Shown: positions 1 through 5,627, counted from the first letter of the stretch. The stretch: 10,223 bases of DNA from an uncultured Clostridia bacterium (GCA_946615495.1 CAMOHY010000062.1:1-10223); one strand, 5' to 3'. Translations and numbers: made by a program. The notes: generated by a model not told the origin, from the sequence alone.

Positions 1-437
1 CCCAGGGCGATCTTGTTGCAGCCCAGGGCCTGGGCCTTGCCGTACAGGCAGCCCCGGCGCATGCGCGCGCACAGGAAGCAGGGGTTTTTATCCTGGCCGT
101 TGGCCACCTCAAAAATATCGCTTTCAAACAGGGTGTAGGGAATATGGAGCAGGCGGGCGTTGCTTTCCACCCGTTCCCGGTTTTCCGGGTTATAGCCGGG
201 GTCCATAATAAGGTAAACCACCTCAAAGGGCGCCTCCGTATGCCGGTGCAAAAGCTCCATCAGCTTAGCCAGCAGCATGGAATCCTTGCCCCCGGAAATG
301 CACACGGCGATTTTGTCCCCCGCCTGGATCAAATGGTAGCGCTTGACCGCCCGGCAGAAGGGCTGCCACAGGGTTTCCCGGTAGGTGGTCAGGATATCCC
401 GCTCCATGCGCTGAATATCCGAAAACGCGCGGGCCAC
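1..437 (-). CDS. ttcA: TtcA-family tRNA 2-thiocytidine synthase (5' part, runs off left edge)
   Basis: An ATP-dependent tRNA-thiolating enzyme of the PP-loop family; TtcA makes 2-thiocytidine at tRNA position 32 in the cytoplasm using a [4Fe-4S] cluster and cysteine-derived sulfur. The 145 codons present translate without a stop. They hold the PP-loop SGGKDS at residues 48-53 and a CFLCARMRRG segment with Cys120 and Cys123, matching the TtcA CSLCSRLRRG cluster motif, followed by the LYxxAxxLGxxKIALG stretch of the family. The third cluster Cys would lie beyond the edge. The start is GTG at 437, chosen because AAAGGAGG lies 7 bases upstream; ATG at 407 is a poorer alternative without such a site. 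It starts 28 bp after the ATPase gene and is probably co-transcribed with the cystine-type transporter, which could supply its sulfur (inference). Bacillota paralogues of unproven position specificity exist, so the family is surer than the exact modification. Confidence 0.85.
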   Translation of the reverse strand, partial: MARAFSDIQRMERDILTTYRETLWQPFCRAVKRYHLIQAGDKIAVCISGGKDSMLLAKLMELLHRHTEAPFEVVYLIMDPGYNPENRERVESNARLLHIPYTLFESDIFEVANGQDKNPCFLCARMRRGCLYGKAQALGCNKIAL

Positions 438-465
438 CGCACCCCCTCCTTTACCTGAAAAAATT

Positions 466-1212
466 TTATTGCCTCGCGTCCAGGATGGACTTGATAAAGT
501 CCCGGCTGCGGGCCTGCTGGGGATGCTCGAAAAACGCCTTGGAGGGGCCGCTTTCCACCACGCTTCCATCCGCCATGAACAGCACCTTGTTGCTCACGTT
601 CCGGGCAAAATCCATTTCATGGGTGACGACCAGCATGGTCATGCCGTCCTCGGCCAGGCCGCGCATGACGGAGAGCACTTCGCCGATGAGTTCGGGGTCC
701 AGGGCGCTGGTGGGCTCGTCAAAATAAATAATTTCCGGGTTGGAGGCCAAGCCGCGGGCAATGGCTACCCGCTGCTGCTGGCCGCCGGAAAGCTGGGAAG
801 GGTAGCTGTCCAGCTTGCCGCCCATGCCCACCCGTTCCAGGGCGCGGACGGCGATTTCGTTGGCCTGGGCTTTTTTCATTTTGCCGGCCAGGGTAAGGCC
901 CAGCGTCACGTTCTGCAGCACGGTCTTATTCAAAAACAAATTGTAATTCTGGAACACGAAGGCCGTTTTTTTGCGGACGCGGGCAATGTCCGCGCGGGCG
1001 GCGGTGCGCAGGTCAAAGCGTTCGCCGTCAAAAATCAGTTCGCCCGCGTCGGCCCGCTCCAAAAAATTCAGGCACCTGAGGAACGTGGTTTTTCCGGAGC
1101 CGCTGGGGCCCAGAATGGCCACCACATCGCCCTTTTCCACGGTGAGGCTGATGCCCTTGAGCACCTCCAGGCCGTCAAAATGCTTGCGTACGTTTTTTGC
1201 TTCCAGCATCAT
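466..1212 (-). CDS. Polar amino-acid (cystine-type) ABC transporter ATP-binding protein
   Basis: The ATPase that powers the importer from the cytoplasmic face of the membrane. Its 248 residues are usual for the GlnQ/TcyN family. All nucleotide-binding motifs are intact: Walker A GPSGSGKT at 35-42, Q-loop Gln88, signature LSGGQ at 140-144, Walker B IIYFDE at 160-165, D-loop SALD at 168-171 and switch His197. The gene overlaps the permease stop by ATGA (1209-1212), a sign of translational coupling. GGAGG lies 9 bases before the first of two adjacent ATG codons, so I keep the first. The ATPase alone does not fix the substrate; cystine is inferred from the binding protein and permease. Glutamine, arginine or another polar amino acid remains possible. 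Confidence 0.93.
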   Translation of the reverse strand: MMLEAKNVRKHFDGLEVLKGISLTVEKGDVVAILGPSGSGKTTFLRCLNFLERADAGELIFDGERFDLRTAARADIARVRKKTAFVFQNYNLFLNKTVLQNVTLGLTLAGKMKKAQANEIAVRALERVGMGGKLDSYPSQLSGGQQQRVAIARGLASNPEIIYFDEPTSALDPELIGEVLSVMRGLAEDGMTMLVVTHEMDFARNVSNKVLFMADGSVVESGPSKAFFEHPQQARSRDFIKSILDARQ

Positions 1213-1883
1213 GCTTTTTTTCCTCCATAGGCGGCAAGCCGCTTTTCGCCCTTGTGCTGCAGCCAGGTGAGAATGGTGCAGAAAATGAGATAGATGAGCG
1301 CCACCTCGCCGTAGAGCGCCAGGGGCTCATACACCCGGCCGTTGATGACCTGGGCCTGGCGGAACATTTCCATCACCGTAATGGTGGCGGCCATGGAGGT
1401 TTCCTTGAGCATGGCGATCATGGAATTGCTCAGGGCGGGAAAGGCCGTGCGGAAGGCCTGGGGCAGCACCACGTGGGTCATGATCTGCAAATAATTCAGC
1501 CCCACGCAGTAGCCCGCCTCCATTTGCCCGCGGCTCACGCTTTCCAGCGCCCCGCGCACGGTTTCGGCCATATAGGCGCCTTCGTTCAGCCCCAGCACCA
1601 AAATGGCGGTGGGCAGCGCGTCCAGCACCACGCCCAGCTTGGGCAGGCCGTAAAACACCAAATACAATTGCACCAGCAGCGGCGTGCCCCGCACGATCCA
1701 GATATAAAAGCGGCAGATTTGCCGCAGCCCCTTCACATCGGCATACTGAATGAGCGCCACGGCGACGGAAATAATGAGCGCCAGGGCGAAGGAGGCAATG
1801 GTCAGCGGGATGGTAACGCGGATGCCGTAATCCAACAGCTTGGGAAAGGAATCCGTAAGAATATTCCAGAGGCGTTCCGTCAT
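1209..1883 (-). CDS. Polar amino-acid ABC transporter permease, TcyL-like
   Basis: The membrane channel subunit of the importer, probably a homodimer. Its 224 residues carry several hydrophobic segments (about 22-46, 58-80, 88-108 and 188-208), the VRGTPLLVQL motif typical of HisM/GlnP-type permeases at 64-73, and an EAA loop with the GLNYLQIMTHVVLPQA segment at about 122-142 that docks on the ATPase. The end (FRQAQVIN-R, then an aromatic-rich last helix and LQ) closely recalls E. coli TcyL (YecS), favouring cystine. I start at ATG 1883, which has GGGGAG 8 bases upstream; an in-frame TTG at 1898 would add five residues but overlaps this ribosome binding site. It follows the binding-protein gene after a roughly 210-bp hairpin-rich gap and overlaps the ATPase gene by 4 bp. 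Confidence 0.92.
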   Translation of the reverse strand: MTERLWNILTDSFPKLLDYGIRVTIPLTIASFALALIISVAVALIQYADVKGLRQICRFYIWIVRGTPLLVQLYLVFYGLPKLGVVLDALPTAILVLGLNEGAYMAETVRGALESVSRGQMEAGYCVGLNYLQIMTHVVLPQAFRTAFPALSNSMIAMLKETSMAATITVMEMFRQAQVINGRVYEPLALYGEVALIYLIFCTILTWLQHKGEKRLAAYGGKKA

Positions 1884-1950
1884 GTTTTTTCTCCCCAACA
1901 GATGGTGGTTTCATTTTAAAAATCAAAATACAAAAGAAGGAAGGGGCTCA

Positions 1951-1974
1951 GCCCCAAGGCGCGCCTTCTGGGGC
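1951..1974. repeat. Inverted repeat GCCCC...GGGGC around an AAGGCGCGCCTT palindrome
   Basis: GCCCC at 1951-1955 pairs with GGGGC at 1970-1974. The intervening bases include the perfect 12-bp palindrome AAGGCGCGCCTT (1956-1967). The competing arm GGGGC at 1943-1947 can also pair with 1951-1955, giving alternative folds. It lies in the untranslated gap upstream of the permease, with no T-tract on either side. It may be an mRNA stability or processing element; the role is not known. Confidence 0.4.
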
Positions 1975-2005
1975 CGGCTCTTGCCCCCGCTTTTTCATCA
2001 GAGCC

Positions 2006-2023
2006 GTGCCGCAAGCGCGGCAC
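2006..2023. repeat. Perfect 7-bp hairpin in the binding-protein/permease gap
   Basis: GTGCCGC at 2006-2012 and GCGGCAC at 2017-2023 form a perfect 7-bp stem with a 4-base loop. No run of T follows on either strand, so it is not a canonical terminator. It is one of three stems in this roughly 200-bp gap. Confidence 0.45.
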
Positions 2024-2042
2024 TTCATCTTAACACACGAAA

Positions 2043-2069
2043 GCCGCGGAGGCAAGGCGCTTCCGCGGC
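2043..2069 (-). terminator. Strong stem-loop after the binding-protein gene (partial terminator or processing stop)
   Basis: An 11-bp GC-rich stem (2043-2053 with 2059-2069, one G-T pair) with a 5-base loop begins 27 bp after the binding-protein stop. On the transcribed minus strand it is followed by TTTCGTGTGTT, a poor T-tract. The permease and ATPase follow without an obvious promoter of their own, so it probably lets some transcripts through or protects the 3' end of the binding-protein message. That would raise the binding-protein to permease ratio, a known arrangement in ABC import operons. The function is inferred. Confidence 0.5.
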
Positions 2070-2095
2070 GGGAATGAAATTTTTACCGGGGAAAA

Positions 2096-2887
2096 TCAGA
2101 GGGGATTGGTCAAATCCGCGTTAAAGTACCGAAGGGACAGGGCGGCCAGGGTGCCGTCCTCGCGGGCCTTGGCCAGAATTTCGTTGATAGCGCTGAGCAG
2201 GGACGCGCTGTCCGCGCCCTTGCGCACAGGATAACACACCGGGTCGCCGGGGGCGACTTGCACGATCTTGATGTTGGCGTCGGGATGCTCGCCCAAATAA
2301 TCCTCCACCGAGCCCTTGGCGTTGATGGTGGCGTCCACCCGGCCCTGAAGCACCATTTCCAGGGTTTCGCCCAGGGTGTCCACATAGGTGACGGTGGCGC
2401 CCATGGCTTCCGCCCGCTGGGCGTAGGTGGAATTGGGGGAATTGGAGGTGGAGCGGCCCTTCAGGTCCTCAAAGGAATGAATGTCCTCGTTGTCGCCGCG
2501 CACCACCAGCACGATTTCGGTGTACACGTAGGGGTCGGAAAAATCGTACTTTTCGGCCCGCTCCTCGGTGTAGTCCACGCCGTTGCAGGCAATGTCGAAG
2601 CGGCCGCTGTCCACGCCCGCCAGGATGGCGCTCCAGTCCGTTTCCATGTACTGGGGCTCCACGCCCAGGCCCTGGGCGATCAGCGCGCCGATTTCGATAT
2701 CAAAGCCGGTGAGCACATCCTGGTCGTCATGATAGGTCCAAGGGCTCCAGTTGCCTTCGGTGGCAATGATGAGGCTGCCCCGCTGCTGAATGCGGGCCAG
2801 CAAATCGTTTTCCCCCTCCTGGGCCAGGGCGGCGGCGGGCAAAAGCGCCAGCATGACGGCAAGGGCTAAAACAAAAAGCTTTTTCAT
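2096..2887 (-). CDS. Polar amino-acid (cystine-type) ABC transporter substrate-binding protein
   Basis: The extracytoplasmic receptor of the importer, family 3 solute-binding fold (263 residues). A signal peptide occupies about 1-22 (MKK, hydrophobic core, LAxA-type end ALA before Gln23). The mature part has IATEGNWSPWTYHD-VLTGFDIEI at 41-67, METDW and the AGVDSGRFDIA loop near 81-100, and TEERAEKYDFSDPY at 107-120 with Arg110 in the position of the ligand-carboxylate-binding Arg. LKGRS at 142-146 and the QGRVDATINAKGSVEDYL segment at 181-198 match the cystine binder TcyJ (FliY) better than glutamine binders. There is no lipobox Cys at the cleavage site, unusual for a Gram-positive binding protein. 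GGAGG lies 8 bases before the ATG. A consensus promoter lies directly upstream and a stem-loop follows. Cystine specificity is inferred from motif likeness. Confidence 0.9.
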   Translation of the reverse strand: MKKLFVLALAVMLALLPAAALAQEGENDLLARIQQRGSLIIATEGNWSPWTYHDDQDVLTGFDIEIGALIAQGLGVEPQYMETDWSAILAGVDSGRFDIACNGVDYTEERAEKYDFSDPYVYTEIVLVVRGDNEDIHSFEDLKGRSTSNSPNSTYAQRAEAMGATVTYVDTLGETLEMVLQGRVDATINAKGSVEDYLGEHPDANIKIVQVAPGDPVCYPVRKGADSASLLSAINEILAKAREDGTLAALSLRYFNADLTNPL

Positions 2888-2919
2888 GGGAAGATCCTCC
2901 TTTTTTTCAAAGTATGGTC

Positions 2920-2948
2920 ATTATATTGGAAAAGAAGCTGTCCGTCAA
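2920..2948 (-). promoter_or_regulatory. Sigma-A promoter P1 of the transporter operon
   Basis: On the minus strand: TTGACG (2943-2948), 17 bases, then a perfect TATAAT (2920-2925). Transcription would start near 2913, giving a leader of only about 26 bases with GGAGG at 2896-2900. The short leader leaves no room for a riboswitch or T-box, so control is likely by a protein at the DNA. Confidence 0.85.
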
Positions 2949-2949
2949 G

Positions 2950-2976
2950 GGCGGGAAGGGCGTTTTCCTTCCCGCC
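2950..2976. repeat. Perfect 10-bp inverted repeat abutting the P1 -35 box
   Basis: GGCGGGAAGG (2950-2959) and CCTTCCCGCC (2967-2976) are exact inverse copies around a 7-base spacer, one base from the -35 of P1 and between P1 and P2. No T-tract follows on either strand. It could be an operator, or a hairpin at the 5' end of transcripts from P2, or a stop for transcripts from the dehydrogenase gene. Confidence 0.55.
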
Positions 2977-2988
2977 GCGGACAAGGGT

Positions 2989-3017
2989 ATCTTACCACAC
3001 GCTACCTATGCCGTCAA
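2989..3017 (-). promoter_or_regulatory. Putative second promoter P2 of the transporter operon
   Basis: On the minus strand: TTGACG (3012-3017), 17 bases, TAAGAT (2989-2994). The -35 hexamer and the G after it equal those of P1. A transcript would start near 2982 and enter the inverted repeat almost at once. Two direct copies of TGTATAT, 15 bp apart, lie just upstream (3025-3031 and 3040-3046) and could be activator sites. The -10 box is weaker than that of P1, so this is a moderate call. Confidence 0.5.
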
Positions 3018-3052
3018 TGGGTAAATATACAGAATATGGATATACACTTTGG

Positions 3053-3769
3053 TCAATATTTCAGCGTATTGCCCTGCTCGTCCAGGAACAGGGGCCGGTC
3101 GGAGGCGGGCCAAGCGGTATCCAGCGCCACGCGCAGAATGCCCGCGGCGGATAAATCCGGGGTGATGCGGGCGGTGGTGTCCAAATGGCCGCGCATATAG
3201 GTGGCCACGTGGCCAGGGTGCATTTGCACAACCCGCACGCCCCCGCGCCGCAGGGCGTTTTGCACCAGCGCCCCCTGCATGTTGTTGGCCGCCTTGGACA
3301 TGCAGTAGCCAAACCAGCCCTCCCGCCAGCAATCCTGAATGCTGCCCGCCTCGGAGGAAAGGTTGATGATCTTTTTTTCTTCTCCCCGCAGCAGGTGGGC
3401 CGCCAGGGCGTTCGTCACCCGCAGCGGCCCCAGGGCGTTCACGTTGAACACCCGCAGCATTTCGTCAAAGTCCAATTCGTCCCCCACGGTCTTGGCCATG
3501 TCGCCCAGAATGCCCGCGTTGTTGATGAGCAAATCCAGGCAGGGGGTGGCGCGCTCCACCGCCTGCGCCATTTGCTTTACGCTTTCATCCTGGCTGATAT
3601 CCAGGGTGAGCACCTGCATGCGGCCGGGATTTCCGGCGCAGAGGGCGTCGATGGCCTCCTCCTGAGGCCGCAGGCGGCAGGCGGTCACATAGTAACCCCG
3701 CGAAAGCAGCTGCCGGGCCAGCTCCAGGCCGATGCCATGGTCCGTTCCCGTTACCAGGGCGTAATGCAC
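3053..3769 (-). CDS. Short-chain dehydrogenase/reductase (SDR)
   Basis: A cytoplasmic NAD(P)-dependent oxidoreductase of the classical SDR family (238 residues). The dinucleotide motif TGTDHGIG lies at 7-14, Asp57 after strand 3 in LTLDIS, and NNAG at 83-86. The catalytic tetrad is Asn111, Ser139, Tyr155 and Lys159 (YCMSK). Arg32 after the second strand suggests a preference for NADP(H). HPGHVATYMRG at 184-194 fits the C-factor/sniffer-like carbonyl reductase branch, but the substrate cannot be read. The start is GTG at 3769, with AAGGAGG 8 bases upstream inside the last codons of the HTH repeat gene; the two reading frames are 3 bp apart. The pair is almost certainly one operon with translational coupling. 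Confidence 0.9.
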   Translation of the reverse strand: MHYALVTGTDHGIGLELARQLLSRGYYVTACRLRPQEEAIDALCAGNPGRMQVLTLDISQDESVKQMAQAVERATPCLDLLINNAGILGDMAKTVGDELDFDEMLRVFNVNALGPLRVTNALAAHLLRGEEKKIINLSSEAGSIQDCWREGWFGYCMSKAANNMQGALVQNALRRGGVRVVQMHPGHVATYMRGHLDTTARITPDLSAAGILRVALDTAWPASDRPLFLDEQGNTLKY

Positions 3770-3772
3770 GGG

Positions 3773-5158
3773 TCATTCCTCCTTCATGCGTTTGAGTATG
3801 CTGCCCGCCTGGCTGGGGGTCAAATAGCCGGACAGGGAGCGCACCAGGTCCATCAGGCAGTCGGAATCGCAATGCTCGATCATCTGTTGAATGTGGCTTT
3901 CCTTCAGCCTTCCGTTCAAGAGCGCCGCCAGGGCGGGCAGGTCCTCGCCGTCCCAGCTGTCGATCAATTGGGCGATATGCCCATCATTCATTTTATCCCC
4001 CAATATCTGGGCCAGGGCGGGAATTTCGTCCTCATCGCAGTTGTCGATCAGGCCGCTGATCTGCCCGTCGTTCAGCATGGGCAGCAGGCTTTGGGCCAAT
4101 TGAGGAATATCCTCCGCGTCGCAATTGTCGATCAGGCCGCTGATCTGCCCATCATTCATTTTATCCCCCAATGCCTGGGCCAGGGCGGGAATTTCGTCCT
4201 CATCGCAGTTGTCGATCAACAAACTCATGTGCCTGTCGTTCAGCTTATCGCCCAAGGCCTGGGCCAGGGCCGGAATAGCCTCCGCGTCGCAGTTGTCGAT
4301 CAGGCCGCTGATCTGCCCGTCGTTCAGCATGGGCAGCAGGCTTTGGGCCAATTGAGGAATATCCTCCGCGTCGCAATTGTCGATCAGGGTGTCGATATGG
4401 TTTTTTTCCAGCACCACGGGGGCGGGACGCTTCCGCTCCGCCTTTTCCGCTTCCCGACATTTGGCAAACAGCCGCCCCAGCGTTTCCTGGGACAGGAAGG
4501 GCGCGATGGAGGACAGCAGGGCGGTATCGCCGGTCACGTCGCAGCTTTGGGCCAGTTGGTCCAGCGTGTCGCCAGGCAGGAAGGGGGCCAGGCCGGTCAG
4601 CACGCTCATGCTCACGGGCGCGCCGTCGGACCGCAGGACCAGCTTGTTCAGCGCCTCCTGGGACAGGAAGGGCGCCAGGGAAGCAAGCAGCGCCGGGTCC
4701 TCCACGGTGTCCGCCTCCAGGGCCGCCTGGTCCAGCGTTTCCTGGTCCAGGAAGGGGGCCAGCGCTGCCAGGGACGACAGGGCCGTGGCCCCGCCCTGCG
4801 CGTGCAGGCTGACGGCGGGTTTCTCCTGCTCCGCCGCGTCCGCCGGGGCGGGGGCTTCGGGCGCTTCCGCCTTTTCCGGGGCCCTGGGCGCCGGGGCCGG
4901 GGTAGGGCTGGGCTCTTCTCCGGTTAAAATATAGTCTACAGTGGTATCCAGCACGCGGGCCAGGTCGACCAGCTTGGCAATGTCCGGCATGCTGGCGCCC
5001 CGCTCCCAGGAGCTGACCGCCTGGTAGCTGATGCCCAGCTTTTCCGCCAGGCCTGCCTGGGTCAATTGGGCTTTTCGCCGCAGGGCGCTGATGATGGCGC
5101 CCGATTTGCGCATATCAAACATGATGCTCTCCTGAAAATTCCGTTCGTAGTCCTGCAT
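3773..5158 (-). CDS. XRE-type HTH protein with eleven 28-residue repeats
   Basis: A 461-residue protein of unknown role. Residues about 20-78 form an XRE/Cro-type DNA-binding domain: ISALRRKAQLTQAGLAEKLG, then SYQAVSSWERG at 44-54, and a VDYILTG end. A Pro/Ala/Glu linker follows (about 81-115). Then come four degenerate repeats, each beginning at APFL (134, 162, 191 and 219). After a charged break (235-252) come seven regular 28-residue repeats (258-453) with consensus LIDNCDxEDIPxLAQxL-DxMNDGQIS. Both sets keep P then 14 residues later C-D or D, so they are diverged copies of one unit, probably helical. There are no membrane segments. I start at ATG 5158, with AAGGAGG 8 bases upstream and a promoter before it; a 43-residue longer in-frame form overlaps that promoter and the small upstream gene. 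It is followed after 3 bp by the SDR gene. It is probably a regulator whose repeats bind a partner or sense a state (inference). Confidence 0.85.
   Translation of the reverse strand: MQDYERNFQESIMFDMRKSGAIISALRRKAQLTQAGLAEKLGISYQAVSSWERGASMPDIAKLVDLARVLDTTVDYILTGEEPSPTPAPAPRAPEKAEAPEAPAPADAAEQEKPAVSLHAQGGATALSSLAALAPFLDQETLDQAALEADTVEDPALLASLAPFLSQEALNKLVLRSDGAPVSMSVLTGLAPFLPGDTLDQLAQSCDVTGDTALLSSIAPFLSQETLGRLFAKCREAEKAERKRPAPVVLEKNHIDTLIDNCDAEDIPQLAQSLLPMLNDGQISGLIDNCDAEAIPALAQALGDKLNDRHMSLLIDNCDEDEIPALAQALGDKMNDGQISGLIDNCDAEDIPQLAQSLLPMLNDGQISGLIDNCDEDEIPALAQILGDKMNDGHIAQLIDSWDGEDLPALAALLNGRLKESHIQQMIEHCDSDCLMDLVRSLSGYLTPSQAGSILKRMKEE
3800..4387 (-). repeat. Seven in-frame 84-bp tandem repeats coding LIDNCD units
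   Basis: Units lie at 4304-4387, 4220-4303, 4136-4219, 4052-4135, 3968-4051, 3884-3967 and 3800-3883 in coding order 1-7, each exactly 28 codons. Units 1-5 are very alike and units 6 and 7 are diverged (LIDSWD, MIEHCD). The exact 84-bp period keeps the frame, so unit gain or loss would not break the gene. Confidence 0.95.
4035..4388. repeat. Pair of identical 102-bp direct repeats inside the array
   Basis: Bases 4035-4136 and 4287-4388 are identical over 102 bp at an offset of 252 bp (three units). Units 3 and 5 are also near-identical at an offset of 168 bp, differing mainly at ATATCT versus ATGCCT. Identity at synonymous positions points to recent multi-unit duplication or gene conversion, not selection on the protein alone. 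Confidence 0.93.
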
Positions 5159-5191
5159 GGATGATGCCTCCTTTTGCGTTTTGATGGGGCA

Positions 5192-5227
5192 AGTATAGGT
5201 CATTTTCCATGCCGGATACAAGCAAGC
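5192..5227 (-). promoter_or_regulatory. Promoter of the HTH repeat gene
   Basis: On the minus strand: GCTTGCTTGT (5218-5227), 18 bases, CCTATACT (5192-5199), which fits a -35 TTGTAT and -10 TATACT with an 18-bp spacer. The start would be near 5185, with AACGCAAAAGGAGG directly before the ATG. The upstream half lies inside the 3' end of the 57-codon gene. The same frame occurs before that small gene. Confidence 0.65.
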
Positions 5228-5373
5228 AGCTTTTGAAAAGCGGTCAAAGGGTGCTTGACCCTTTGTTTCCTTCCGCGCCTGCGGCACACAGCTTCCATTT
5301 CTTCGGCCCGGCGCTTCATTTCGTCCGCCTGGGCCGCTAAGCGTTCAAAGCGGGTGATAGGATTTTCCGGCAT
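5200..5373 (-). CDS. Small basic protein of unknown function (57 aa)
   Basis: An ATG at 5373 opens a 57-codon frame that ends in TGA at 5200-5202, with GGGAGGG 8 bases upstream and a promoter before it. The protein starts MPENPITRFERLAAQADEMK. The part up to about residue 28 is charged and could form a short amphipathic helix or coiled coil (heptad-like L, A, M, A, M). A very basic middle (CRRRGRKQRVK at 30-40) and a LTAFQKLLACIRHGK end follow. There is no membrane segment or known domain. It lies just upstream of the HTH repeat gene, whose promoter overlaps its last codons, so it may be a small partner or regulator of that protein. I do not recognise the family; the strong ribosome binding site and promoter are the main support. 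Confidence 0.55.
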   Translation of the reverse strand: MPENPITRFERLAAQADEMKRRAEEMEAVCRRRGRKQRVKHPLTAFQKLLACIRHGK

Positions 5374-5387
5374 CGCTTTCGCCCTCC

Positions 5388-5410
5388 CTTTGCGTTTTTT
5401 TCACGCAAAG
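5388..5410. promoter_or_regulatory. Inverted repeat over the start site of the small gene (candidate operator)
   Basis: CTTTGCGT (5388-5395) and ACGCAAAG (5403-5410) are exact inverse copies around 7 bases. The site overlaps the -10 edge and the predicted start (near 5402). One arm is therefore mostly not transcribed, which favours a DNA operator over an RNA hairpin. One half-site (ACGCAAAA) recurs at the same place before the HTH repeat gene (5172-5179). Confidence 0.45.
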
Positions 5411-5444
5411 TATAGGGCCTGCGCCGGCGGGAAAACAAGCAAGC
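5409..5444 (-). promoter_or_regulatory. Promoter of the 57-codon gene, near-copy of the HTH-gene promoter
   Basis: On the minus strand: GCTTGCTTGT (5435-5444), 18 bases, CCTATACT (5409-5416); as -35/-10 this reads TTGTTT, 18 bp, TATACT. The outer blocks equal those at 5192-5227 base for base with the same spacing, while the 18 bases between differ. Confidence 0.6.
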
Positions 5445-5483
5445 CGCCTTTGTATCAAGAAACGTGGGAAGGCTGCCGCCAAA

Positions 5484-5502
5484 ACTCAAGCGCTATTTGA
5501 GT
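5484..5502. repeat. 6-bp inverted repeat in the divergent intergenic region
   Basis: ACTCAA (5484-5489) and TTGAGT (5497-5502) flank a 7-base centre, between the divergent promoters at 5409-5444 and 5599-5627. On the plus strand CCGCCCTTTTT follows. It may be a regulator site or a weak stop; apart from this, bases 5445-5598 hold nothing I can name. Confidence 0.35.
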
Positions 5503-5598
5503 CCGCCCTTTTTCATTCGGGACAATGCCTGCTTTTTCCTGCTTTTTCCGCCGCTGGCGCCCGAAAAGCCTTCATGCGCAATAAACATAATATGGAAA

Positions 5599-5627
5599 TT
5601 GACACGTCCTTTTGGGTATGCTATACT
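5599..5627 (+). promoter_or_regulatory. Strong sigma-A promoter of the glycosidase operon
   Basis: TTGACA (5599-5604), 17 bases, TATACT (5622-5627), with a TG two bases before the -10 (extended -10). The start would be near 5634, giving a leader of about 58 bases. A promoter this close to consensus in a sugar-use operon would normally be held off by a repressor; no clear operator can be named. Confidence 0.87.

Noticed and set aside
1884..1898. Upstream TTG start for the permease
   Set aside because: The TTG lies in the ribosome binding region; ATG 1883 has GGGGAG at the right distance and matches the family's N-terminus.
2888..2919. T-box or S-box riboswitch before the transporter
   Set aside because: The leader from P1 is only about 26 bases, and no T-box or SAM-riboswitch core was seen in the longer P2 leader.
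3800..4387. CRISPR array
   Set aside because: The repeats are contiguous 84-bp coding units without unique spacers and keep an open frame, and no cas gene is present.
3185..4927. Long plus-strand frame (580 codons) opposite the SDR and HTH repeat genes
   Set aside because: It is antisense to two genes with clear motifs, has no ribosome binding site, and its repeats merely mirror the 84-bp array.
5159..5287. 43-residue N-terminal extension of the HTH repeat protein
   Set aside because: It overlaps the HTH-gene promoter and the small gene in another frame, and the ideal AAGGAGG sits before ATG 5158.
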